Notes under the pieces: model-generated
The model's input: the letters and a program-made list of their open reading frames with translations, nothing else
The model's database searches: none
Told to the model about the DNA's origin: nothing
Assembly: GCA_013813775.1 (NCBI GenBank)
Contig: JACCRE010000052.1
Location: forward strand, 1 to 40,003
DNA from: Planctomycetaceae bacterium
GTDB lineage: Bacteria > Planctomycetota > Planctomycetia > Planctomycetales > Planctomycetaceae
Direction of reading: 5' to 3'
DNA length: 40,003 bases
Position numbers and translations under genes: made by a program
In this document: positions 33,176 to 40,003 of the stretch, in pieces
How positions within the stretch are numbered: the stretch's first letter is position 1
Layout of the letters: each line of letters starts with the position of its first letter

Positions 33176-34084
33176 TTATTTCGCCTTTGCATAGGCAGCA
33201 TACCGCCCGGCGACGTCGGCTGATCCGGCGTTGCCGGCGTGTATGAAGGCGGCATAACGCAACCGCAACGTATCGCCCTTTTCGAGCGTGAAAGGACGGG
33301 CGTCGTTCTTGCCGTTGGTGTATGACGATTCACCAAACGGGCTGACGGCGAAGAGACCGTAAGCCCGAACGTGATACCGGCTCGGTCGGAAGTTCGACGG
33401 ATGATCGAAGATCGCGACTCCGACCGGCTTTCCTTCGACGCTGCCGCTGTAATCGACCCAAGGCGACGTCTGGCCCCAGGCCTCGCTTTCACCTTTCGCG
33501 CCGTTCGAATTGACGATCTTGCCCGTCCCGCCCTTCTCGCGGAGTTCGTCACGCACTCGAATGGCGAAGAAGCCCTCTTTTGTATCGCCGAAGGTCACAG
33601 GTTCGTCGCCGGCCGGTGAAAGCTTCATGTCGTAGCTCACGACACGATCCGCAAAGACGTGGACCGTCGTGTCCTCCTTCAGAACGGGCTTCTCGTCATT
33701 GCCGAGCCAGGTGTTGGAGATTCGGAACGAGGCGGGATCACCTTCGGCCTTCAGAATCTCGACGCTTTCCACTCGGATCGGCTGCCCTTCCATCCAGTGC
33801 TTGTTCTCGTTGACTTCATCGACCGAGGCCCAAAGCCCCTTGTGATGGGGGTGGTCTGTCACGGCCTCTTTCTTGAGCGACCTGGTGACGATCACTCCAC
33901 CGGGTCCTCTCAAGTCCTCCATGAACGGCTTTTCGAAGCCCTCGTAGTGATAGGTCGCGAACTTTTCGCCGCCGATCGTGATCTCGATCGTGCCGGCGAC
34001 CTGTTCCAGGCGCACGGTGTCGTCGGCGGCAAGGCCGAGGGCCGGGGAGAACGCGAGCAAGGCCGCGATGATGAGAAGTCGCAC
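33176..34084 (-). CDS. DUF6807 (PmoA-like) secreted protein
   Basis: A 302-residue protein from the GTG at 34084, which has AAAGGACG in front. The start gives a clear signal peptide (LLIIAALLAFSPALGLAA). The family marker is the DHPHHKGLWASVDEVN stretch. FAIRVRDELREKGGTGKIVNSNG, then WVDYSGSVEGKPVGVAIFDHPSNFRPSRYHVRAYGLFAVSPFG, is also characteristic of the Pfam PmoA/DUF6807 family. Despite the name it is unrelated to particulate methane monooxygenase activity. The family is probably sugar-related and often genomically linked with Gfo/Idh/MocA genes. The upstream region is shared with the divergent ClpP-like gene. Confidence 0.85.
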   Translation of the reverse strand: MRLLIIAALLAFSPALGLAADDTVRLEQVAGTIEITIGGEKFATYHYEGFEKPFMEDLRGPGGVIVTRSLKKEAVTDHPHHKGLWASVDEVNENKHWMEGQPIRVESVEILKAEGDPASFRISNTWLGNDEKPVLKEDTTVHVFADRVVSYDMKLSPAGDEPVTFGDTKEGFFAIRVRDELREKGGTGKIVNSNGAKGESEAWGQTSPWVDYSGSVEGKPVGVAIFDHPSNFRPSRYHVRAYGLFAVSPFGESSYTNGKNDARPFTLEKGDTLRLRYAAFIHAGNAGSADVAGRYAAYAKAK

Positions 34085-34109
34085 GAGCGTCCTTTCGTCT
34101 GCCAGCCGC

Positions 34110-34130
34110 GCGGTTGCAACCGCCGCGGTT
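34110..34130. promoter_or_regulatory. Overlapping palindromes in divergent intergenic region
   Basis: A perfect 14-base palindrome, GCGGTTGCAACCGC (34110-34123), overlaps a second, AACCGCCGCGGTT (34118-34130), giving three alternating half-sites. It lies 26 bases before the DUF6807 start and 66 before the ClpP-like start. A regulator site or competing hairpins are both possible. Confidence 0.35.
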
Positions 34131-34195
34131 GAGGGATACAAGCGCGGGAACGGGGAAACGCCCCCTCTCCCATCAAACAACGGTGTTGAGTCACG

Positions 34196-34903
34196 ATGAA
34201 GAGGCAGACGGACGCTGTCAAGAACCGGCCGCACGCTCGGTTTTCTCCACCCAGTCGCGCGAAGAAGAAACTGGACAAGCCTGAACCGCCGCCGCCACGG
34301 CGACTCGGTCCCTATCCCGCCGTCGGCGGCGCCTGGGCCAACGGTCGCGGCGGCGATGCGAGCTGGGAACTCGTCATCTGCGGAGATCTGACCGATAAGC
34401 AGTTCGATCTGCTCGACCGCCTCGTCGCCGTGCCGCGCGGCAGCCGCGGCACGATCTGGTTCGATTCGTGCGGCGGCAGCGCGTATGTCGGCCTGAGCCT
34501 CGCCAGCATGATTCGACTGCGAGGACTCGATGCGACGGCCGTCGTGGCCGGCGAATGCAGCAGTGCCGCAATCATGCCGTTCGCCGCCTGCAAGCGACGT
34601 TTCGTGACCCGCCACGCGACGCTGCTGTTCCATCCGGTCCGCTGGCACAGCGAAGAAAATGTTCGGATGGAAGAAGCCGCCGAATGGGCCCGACACTTCC
34701 AGGTGATGGAGAAAGATCTCGACGATCTGCTGACGAAAATGCTGCCCATTGAAAAAGAAGCGCTCGCCGTCTGGACGCGCCCCGGCAAGTTCGTCGGCGG
34801 CGAAGAATTGGTCGCCGCCGGCGTCGCTGAGTTGATCGATCTCTTCGGCGGCGACGTGTGGGCTCAGATCACGCGATCGGAGACGGCGAACAAGCGATCC
34901 TGA
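34196..34903 (+). CDS. ClpP-fold serine protease-like protein
   Basis: A 235-residue protein of the ClpP/crotonase fold. A 50-residue basic, proline-rich N-terminus ([23 protein letters not shown]) precedes the domain. [20 protein letters not shown] is the usual glycine-rich oxyanion segment. [20 protein letters not shown] places a candidate nucleophile at S123, and TLLFHPVRW places the histidine at H146; their spacing is close to that in ClpP. It is longer than ClpP, and there is no ClpA/ClpX-type partner nearby. It may be a stand-alone peptidase or a membrane-free SppA-type relative. It is divergent from the DUF6807 gene. Confidence 0.75.
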   Translation: MKRQTDAVKNRPHARFSPPSRAKKKLDKPEPPPPRRLGPYPAVGGAWANGRGGDASWELVICGDLTDKQFDLLDRLVAVPRGSRGTIWFDSCGGSAYVGLSLASMIRLRGLDATAVVAGECSSAAIMPFAACKRRFVTRHATLLFHPVRWHSEENVRMEEAAEWARHFQVMEKDLDDLLTKMLPIEKEALAVWTRPGKFVGGEELVAAGVAELIDLFGGDVWAQITRSETANKRS

Positions 34904-35027
34904 CTGACAGTCACACGAAGCATAGAAGGCCGGCGGGCCTGTCGCAGCGTGTCGAGAGACGCTTGATGTCTACAACACTGCCGAAGCGTAAGATAGAATG
35001 AACGGCGAATGACGCATTGGGAGACCG

Positions 35028-35297
35028 ATGATGAGAGACTTCGTGCTGACGGAAGAGTCCGCGAAAACGCCGATCGGAGAACTTCTTGGCGGCGAAGATC
35101 GGTCGATTTCGATTCGTGACGAGTCAGGTGCCATCATTGCCCGCATCACGCCGGAGGAGCCGGAAGAGGAAGCGGTGTTTTCCGACGAGGAGCTTGCGAT
35201 CATTCAGCGTCGCCGTCGGAGCGATCCGGCGCGTGATCTGACGACGGATCAACTGAATGACTGTCTTCGCACGCTCCAATCGGAGCGGCGGTCGTGA
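35028..35297 (+). CDS. Small acidic protein, candidate antitoxin
   Basis: An 89-residue acidic protein that I do not recognise as a named family. It contains SISIRDESGAIIARITPEEPEEEAVFSDEELAIIQRR, with a short beta-strand-like N-terminal half similar in layout to small plasmid-type antitoxins, and an arginine-rich C-terminus. GGGAG lies before the ATG, and a second ATG follows at once. It overlaps the next frame as GTGA, the arrangement of a toxin-antitoxin pair. The antitoxin role is inferred from layout and from the ParE-like sequence of the partner. Confidence 0.6.
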   Translation: MMRDFVLTEESAKTPIGELLGGEDRSISIRDESGAIIARITPEEPEEEAVFSDEELAIIQRRRRSDPARDLTTDQLNDCLRTLQSERRS

Positions 35298-35559
35298 CGC
35301 GATTCACGGTCACCTGGCCGGACGAACTCAAGACGGAACTCGCGGAGCGGCGGATTCGGCGGAACGCGCACGGCTGACGAAGCTGAATGATCTCGTCGAC
35401 AGCGAACTCGCCGTGAACGCGGATCTCCGAGGGCGACCGCTTTCTGAGGATCCAACGGTACGCGCCTGGGCGGTCGGAGGCGCACAGGTGGTCTTCGAAG
35501 TCAGTGCCAAAGATCGAATCGTCCGCATCCTGCTGATCCGGCTCTTGCGCAACGATTGA
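35294..35559 (+). pseudogene. RelE/ParE-like toxin gene with frameshift
   Basis: The GTG at 35294 overlaps the antitoxin-like stop. Its frame gives MTRFTVTWPDELKTELAER, which has a toxin-like opening strand, but ends at 35377. From about 35350 the next frame (35293 frame) continues ADSAERARLTKLNDLVDSELAVNADLRGRP, then VVFEVSAKDRIVRILLIRLLRND, ending at 35559. Joined, these make an 88-residue RelE/ParE-like protein with the usual end VxFEVxxxDRxVRIL. The break lies near 35347-35356 (GAGCGGCGGATT). A one-base deletion or two-base insertion would explain it; a programmed shift or sequence error cannot be excluded. Confidence 0.6.
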
Positions 35560-35589
35560 TCCGGTCGTCCTCTCGCGAACCTCGCCGCC

Positions 35590-36753
35590 ATGCCTCTGCG
35601 CGTCCTGTTCGCGATCGGATCGATGGAGGTAGGCGGGGCCGAACGGCAACTTCTTAGATACCTGAAACATCTCGATCGGCAAAAGTTCTCGCCGGGGCTC
35701 TACCTCGTCGCGAAACGAGGCCCGTTGCTCGACGAGTTGCCGGCGGGCGTGCCGGTCTTCGCGTTCGACGAGCGGGTGCCTCCAGCGAGAATCTATCTGC
35801 CGGGCGGGATCCATCGAAAGCAGATTCACGATCTCGGTCGAGTGCTCGATGAGTTCGAAGCCGACGTCCTGGTGACGCGAACGTTTCATCTGACCCTGAT
35901 CGGGGCACCCGCCGCGCGGCGCCGGCCGACGCCGCTCGTCGCGATCGATGCCAGCGATCCGCGCCGGGACTTCCATCGCAATGCGGGGCGCTTTCGTTTG
36001 GTCAAGCGAAGGTTGATCGAAAGCGCCTACAAGAGAGCCGCGGCGGTTGTCGCGCTTTCCGACGGCGCGGCGAACGGCCTGTCCACGTTCTATAACCTTC
36101 CGCGAAACCGCGTCATCGTTCTCTCAAACGCGATCGACTTCGAAGAAATCAACGGGCTCGCTGCGAAGCCGGCTCCCGGACTCGAACCCGACCGATTTCA
36201 TGTCGTCGCCATCGGACGGCTCGTGCCAGAGAAGGGGCACCGTTACCTGATCGACGCGGCGGCGCGCTTGATCGGCGACGGAAACCTGCCGAATCTTCGC
36301 GTGCATCTGCTCGGAGATGGGCCGCTGCGGTCGGTGTTGGAACGCTTCGCCGCGGAAAGAGGCATTGCCGAGAACATCCATTTCGTCGGATTCTGCCGCA
36401 ATCCTTTCTCTTACCTGCGGCGCTGCGACCTGTTTTGTCTGCCGTCGCTCAACGAAGGGATGCCGGGGGCGTTGCTGGAAGCGATGGCCTGCGGCATTCC
36501 GGTGATCGCCAGCGACTGCGAGAGCGGACCGAGAGAAGTCCTGGCGGACGGACGGTTCGGCACTCTCGTTCCAGTTGGCGATCCTGTCTCGCTCGCCGCC
36601 GCGATTCGCGAGAAGGCACAGCATCCGGCGGCCGCACGAGAAACGGCTCAGCTCGCACGCGAGCACGTTGAGCGTGTTTATTCCACGCCTATTGTCATTG
36701 CGCGACTTGAGACATTGCTCGAAGATGTCGTCGCCGGTGACTCAGCACGATAG
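35590..36753 (+). CDS. Glycosyltransferase family 4
   Basis: A 387-residue GT-B glycosyltransferase. The N-terminal domain starts RVLFAIGSMEVGGAERQLLRYLKHL, with the GGAE loop that binds the acceptor side. The donor domain holds VVAIGRLVPEKGHRYLIDAAARLI and the EX7E motif with E289 and E297 in NEGMPGALLEAMACG. Activity on a nucleotide sugar, adding one sugar to a lipid or polysaccharide precursor, is expected on the cytoplasmic face. It has no membrane segment and is not beside other polysaccharide genes. The start lies 31 bases after the toxin-like frame. A hairpin follows the stop. Confidence 0.88.
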   Translation: MPLRVLFAIGSMEVGGAERQLLRYLKHLDRQKFSPGLYLVAKRGPLLDELPAGVPVFAFDERVPPARIYLPGGIHRKQIHDLGRVLDEFEADVLVTRTFHLTLIGAPAARRRPTPLVAIDASDPRRDFHRNAGRFRLVKRRLIESAYKRAAAVVALSDGAANGLSTFYNLPRNRVIVLSNAIDFEEINGLAAKPAPGLEPDRFHVVAIGRLVPEKGHRYLIDAAARLIGDGNLPNLRVHLLGDGPLRSVLERFAAERGIAENIHFVGFCRNPFSYLRRCDLFCLPSLNEGMPGALLEAMACGIPVIASDCESGPREVLADGRFGTLVPVGDPVSLAAAIREKAQHPAAARETAQLAREHVERVYSTPIVIARLETLLEDVVAGDSAR

Positions 36754-36756
36754 TCT

Positions 36757-36775
36757 GCCGTCGACACGCGACGGC
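36757..36775. terminator. Hairpin between convergent genes
   Basis: A perfect seven-base stem GCCGTCG/CGACGGC with a five-base loop sits in the 31-base gap between the stops of the glycosyltransferase and the WD40 lipoprotein. It could end transcription from both sides. No T-run is present on either strand, so it is a weak candidate. Confidence 0.4.
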
Positions 36776-36784
36776 GGTGTAGAT

Positions 36785-39700
36785 TTAAGGCCCGTGGGCC
36801 GCGCCGGGGCCGAATCCGCGCCGCGGCCCGACGCGCATCGGCGTCGGGGAGTCGTGCGCTGCATCTGGACCGTCCGACCGGCCGCCTTGCGCGGCCGCTG
36901 AAAGATCCCAAACCGGCACGACGCGACGTCCGGCGACAGCGGCGGCGACGGCCTGTCCATTAGTCGAAAAAACGATGCTCGTAAACTGACCGCCCGCGCC
37001 TTCCAGCCGACTTTCGGCGCTTTGATCGGCGGTTCGCCAGAGCACGGCACGCCCAAGACGGTTTCCGGTCACGAATTGGATTCCATCCGGCCGGAACGCG
37101 ACGCTGGTGGTCGAACCGTCGCCGACTCGCGCCGTTTCCTTACCGGTCGAAAGAGAAACAAGGACCGCTCCGCCCGCCTCAGTGGCGAGAATCGCCGTCT
37201 GGCCTTCCGGCGAGACAGCGACTGCGTGAACCGGTCCCGCTTGGACGTCCAAAGAATGCACGACGTCGCCGGTGCCGACATCGAGAAGTTTGGCGGTGCC
37301 GTCGGCCCACGCGACGACGACGCGATTGGAAAAGGGCACGCTGGCCAGCCCCGTCACGGCCGATTGGCCATCGGCGATGGTGGCTGGCGAAGAATGGCTG
37401 TCTTCCGCCCAACGGTAAACACGTCCGCCTTGAGTGCCCGCGACGAGGGTCGGTTCGGAGGTGAACGCCACGGCGGTCACGGCGCCGCTGGCCCCGTCAT
37501 AGCCACCTGCCGCTTTGGCTCGGTTCAAATCGTAAGAGCGGATCTGTCCGTCCTCGGTGCCGAAGACGAACGAGTTGCCGTTGGGATGGTTCGCGAGCTT
37601 CGTCGCACCTGCGCGACCGGAACGGACTTCGTCGATTCGACGAAACGTGCGAGGATCCCAAATGCGAACGCTGCCGTCGTCGCTCGTGGTCACGAGCCAA
37701 CCGTAGGGCGCCGATACCACGAGGAGATCGCGCACGCCTGACGTGGACACCGGCACGGTCGTCTTTGGTTGGCGAACCGGAGTCGATTCCACCGCGTCGG
37801 CCTCGCTTGCCGACGACTCGCCGCTGGAGGCGACCGAAAGGCCGCCAGGACGCGAGATATCATCCGGCCCCGCCCAAAGCCTGGTCTGACCAAGAGTGTT
37901 TTCGGTTGCAGGCGTTCGAATATACGCCGGCATCGACTCTTCGATTTCCGCCGCGATTGCGGCGGGAGCCGCTTGCCACAATGCTTCGAGCAGAACGGCT
38001 TCGAGACTTTTATCCTTCTCCTTCGCAAAGAAATAGGAAGGCGGAACTCGTCCCGTGTCGGACCACAGACCCTTGCCGTCTTTACCGACGACGGAAATCG
38101 TGAAATCAATTTCATGCGCAGGAACGGCCTCGCCGCCACCGATTCCCGTGGAATTGAAGCTGATGGATTCTCCGGTTCTGCGTTCTGAAAGCTTCAGATC
38201 CAGCATGACATCGGCATCGCCGTCGAGACGCAGGCCTCTGGCATCGAGAACCTGGCCGAGCGATCGGGCAAGTTGCGACTCGAACTCTTTCCGGTCGCCG
38301 GTGAAGTTCTTCATGTCGAGCCGGACGGCGACGCTATCCCCCGGACCGAGCTGCGGAGCCGAAAGATTGGCCGGAGTCTGGATCGCCGCGATGACTGCTT
38401 CACTCGGCGCTTCAACCGCCTGCAGCGACGTCTCGCGAAACGCCGGCTTCGCGACGATCCAGTGTCTGCGATCGGGGCTTGTGCCGGCATTGCGACTGTT
38501 CGCATTCTCGACGTACAGCCACGTCGGTCGCTTTCGATCGACGTCAAACAGCACTCCACCGACGACCAGGTAGCCGTCCGATCCGAAGTGAAGGCCCTGG
38601 CCCAGCCCCAGCGGCGCCTCGAACTCATAGGCGGGCCGCCCGGCATCGGCGTTCCAACACAGGAGAGATTGGGCGGGGCGACGCAGAACGGCCGCAAGCT
38701 GCTTGCCGTCCGGGGAAAACGCGACATCACGGCAGGCCGCGAGCGTAGGACGCGGCGGAGTCATGATTCCGCGAAACGCACCCGAAGCAGCGTCGAACGC
38801 GGCGAAGGTCGTGCCGGTGAACAGAGCAAAATACTTACGTCCCGGCGTCATGAGCAGCGGGCCGCGGCTTCCGGTGTCAACGACATAAACAGCCTTCTGC
38901 TCGGCCAGATTCCAGAGCATGAGCATGCCTGCGTCGTCGAGAGTCACCACATGATCTCCGTCGAAAAACGCGGCATCGACAGGGACCGAAGGTGAACCGT
39001 CCGATTTCACGCCAAGTTGCCAGCCGACGATGTGCTGCCCCTCCGACTCAGCCAGTTCCCAAACGTCGAGTCGTGTGTTCGAAGCGGCAGGCTTACCTTC
39101 CGGCGGAAGACCAAACGTTAAACGAACGAGCGCGCGCCGTCCGTCAGGCGACACGTCGAGCAACGCGGCACGATCCGGAAGTTCAGCTCGACTTTCATGC
39201 TTGCCGCTGGCGAGATCGTATCGATCCAGCCTCGACCGGTCCGGCTGTCCGGCAGCCGAATGACGACTCGCAACGACGGCCTGAGCCGAATCCGGCGCCG
39301 AAAAACGGATGCGATCGATTTCTGACGCCGTCGTCTTCAGTTCAATTTGCTCTTTCGTCGTGCCGCCGTTGCCGTTTGCGGGATCGACGATCGTCTGATA
39401 GGGCGTCGCCGGGTTCGGCGTTGGCAGCGTCTCCGCCGCCGCGGCATCGAACGTCGCGAGCGGCGGATGATCCGCAGCGGCCTTCGCAACGGCCTGTTCG
39501 CCTCGTTCGTCGGGCAAAACGGGCGGTCCGGCAGGTCCCTTCGAGCCGACCTCCGCGGCAGCTTCATAAAAGTCGTCGCCGACGCTCTTCACGTCTGGCA
39601 AGACTGCAACGTCATTCGAGGCCGTGGGAGCGTCGTGAGATCTCGGCGGCGCAGGCGAGGTGCCGCCCGCGTTACCGACGACGGGAGGTCCGCCTGAAGC

Positions 39701-39877
39701 GATCGGGATGTCGTTGCCGAAACCGGTGGGCGCGGCGTTGCCACCACCGATCTGACCGGTCGGTCGAGGGGCGACGCTATCGGTGCATGCCGACAGCAGC
39801 ATGGAGCAGACGACCACACCGATGGCAAGTTCGGGCGAGGAAGAGCGGCGACCGCCGCGATGGATGATGTTCGACAT
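36785..39877 (-). CDS. Large WD40-repeat lipoprotein
   Basis: A 1030-residue lipoprotein. The ATG at 39877 gives a signal peptide that ends in the lipobox LLSAC (Cys31). A low-complexity proline- and glycine-rich spacer (to about 200) follows. WD40-like repeats occupy about 200-500 (such as DGKQLAAVLRRPAQSLLCWN). An alpha/beta domain lies near 510-650 (SVAVRLDMKNFTGDRKEFESQLARSLGQVLDARGLRL), similar to no family I can name. A second beta-propeller covers about 715-1010 (GWLVTTSDDGSVRIWDPRTFRR, then VVVAWADGTAKLLDVGTGDVVHSLDV). It is probably an envelope-anchored scaffold. The start is only three bases from a short inverted-repeat element, and no Shine-Dalgarno is visible. Confidence 0.85.
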   Translation of the reverse strand: MSNIIHRGGRRSSSPELAIGVVVCSMLLSACTDSVAPRPTGQIGGGNAAPTGFGNDIPIASGGPPVVGNAGGTSPAPPRSHDAPTASNDVAVLPDVKSVGDDFYEAAAEVGSKGPAGPPVLPDERGEQAVAKAAADHPPLATFDAAAAETLPTPNPATPYQTIVDPANGNGGTTKEQIELKTTASEIDRIRFSAPDSAQAVVASRHSAAGQPDRSRLDRYDLASGKHESRAELPDRAALLDVSPDGRRALVRLTFGLPPEGKPAASNTRLDVWELAESEGQHIVGWQLGVKSDGSPSVPVDAAFFDGDHVVTLDDAGMLMLWNLAEQKAVYVVDTGSRGPLLMTPGRKYFALFTGTTFAAFDAASGAFRGIMTPPRPTLAACRDVAFSPDGKQLAAVLRRPAQSLLCWNADAGRPAYEFEAPLGLGQGLHFGSDGYLVVGGVLFDVDRKRPTWLYVENANSRNAGTSPDRRHWIVAKPAFRETSLQAVEAPSEAVIAAIQTPANLSAPQLGPGDSVAVRLDMKNFTGDRKEFESQLARSLGQVLDARGLRLDGDADVMLDLKLSERRTGESISFNSTGIGGGEAVPAHEIDFTISVVGKDGKGLWSDTGRVPPSYFFAKEKDKSLEAVLLEALWQAAPAAIAAEIEESMPAYIRTPATENTLGQTRLWAGPDDISRPGGLSVASSGESSASEADAVESTPVRQPKTTVPVSTSGVRDLLVVSAPYGWLVTTSDDGSVRIWDPRTFRRIDEVRSGRAGATKLANHPNGNSFVFGTEDGQIRSYDLNRAKAAGGYDGASGAVTAVAFTSEPTLVAGTQGGRVYRWAEDSHSSPATIADGQSAVTGLASVPFSNRVVVAWADGTAKLLDVGTGDVVHSLDVQAGPVHAVAVSPEGQTAILATEAGGAVLVSLSTGKETARVGDGSTTSVAFRPDGIQFVTGNRLGRAVLWRTADQSAESRLEGAGGQFTSIVFSTNGQAVAAAVAGRRVVPVWDLSAAAQGGRSDGPDAAHDSPTPMRVGPRRGFGPGAAHGP

Positions 39878-39880
39878 GCT

Positions 39881-40003
39881 AACAGCCTGTTGAAGTAATC
39901 GACGGCACCGGCCGACGAACCAGCCAAATGTCGAGAAATGCAGGGAATTCGGCTCATGACTCAGACGCGTCGCGAGGCATTTTGAATACTTCAACGGGCT
40001 GCT
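39881..40003. mobile_element. MITE-like element with terminal inverted repeats
   Basis: AACAGCCTGTTGAAGTA (39881-39897) is matched in reverse orientation by TACTTCAACGGGCTGCT (39987-40003); 15 of 17 positions agree. The 89 bases between them encode nothing recognisable. The form is a short non-autonomous transposable element with 17-base ends, and the window ends at its right edge. It lies immediately upstream of the WD40 lipoprotein start, so it may supply or have displaced that gene's promoter and ribosome site. Confidence 0.6.

Noticed and set aside
35257-35559. 100-codon frame as an independent gene
   Set aside because: Its start lies inside the antitoxin-like gene and its first 30 residues are low-complexity; only its C-terminal part, joined to the GTG at 35294, looks like a toxin.
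1-40003. CRISPR arrays, tRNA or rRNA genes
   Set aside because: No run of regularly spaced repeats, no cloverleaf with the T-loop TTCGA pattern in a suitable setting, and no rRNA-like conserved stretch was seen; absence of a small RNA gene cannot be fully proven by eye.

Overview
The window looks like a chromosome segment from a member of the Planctomycetota. It is GC-rich. It carries several gene types typical of that phylum: a DUF1549/DUF1553 cytochrome-like protein beside a WD40-cytochrome protein, a Tat-exported Gfo/Idh/MocA oxidoreductase, a DUF6807 (PmoA-like) protein, a leucine-rich-repeat lipoprotein, a soluble-kinase-plus-membrane-tail Ser/Thr kinase, and a very large WD40 lipoprotein. 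I cannot place it below phylum level from sequence alone. No rRNA, tRNA or CRISPR array was seen.

Layout. 1-406: a truncated sulfatase N-terminus and an unexplained left edge. 407-5146: a membrane-tailed Ser/Thr kinase (+), facing a minus-strand group of an Hpt phosphotransfer protein, a diadenylate cyclase fused to a YbbR-like domain, and an AI-2E-family permease. 5442-7095: a folate/pterin operon of a pteridine-reductase-like SDR, folB and folK. 7214-9829: an LRR lipoprotein (-), a SAM methyltransferase (+) and a small hypothetical gene. 9879-21036: one long plus-strand type IV pilus/type II secretion-like operon. It has a promoter-like site and a strongly structured leader, then four minor pseudopilin-like genes (I/V, J/W, K/X and H/FimT types), pilM, pilN, pilO, a PilP/GspC-like gene, a PilQ/GspD secretin and a TPR protein. 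No ATPase, platform protein or major pilin is present, so those must lie elsewhere.

21054-32859: mostly minus strand. It holds a class V aminotransferase, a small GC-rich inverted-repeat element, a MarC-family membrane protein (+), a FAD-Rieske oxidoreductase with its start codon buried in a predicted hairpin, a two-gene ATPase plus TOPRIM-like cassette of lower GC (a possible defence system), the DUF1549/DUF1553 and WD40-cytochrome pair, a ZIP metal transporter cut short at a repeat, and a Gfo/Idh/MocA oxidoreductase. 33017-36753: DUF3309, a DUF6807 protein, a ClpP-fold protein, a toxin-antitoxin-like pair whose second gene is frameshifted, and a GT4 glycosyltransferase. 36785-40003: a 1030-residue WD40 lipoprotein whose start codon abuts a short inverted-repeat (MITE-like) element at the right edge.

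The most notable items are the ATPase/TOPRIM cassette, the structured leader of the pilus operon, the cyclase-YbbR fusion, the start-codon hairpin of the Rieske gene, the repeat-truncated ZIP gene and the frameshifted toxin. All functions are inferred from motifs read by eye. No database search was run.
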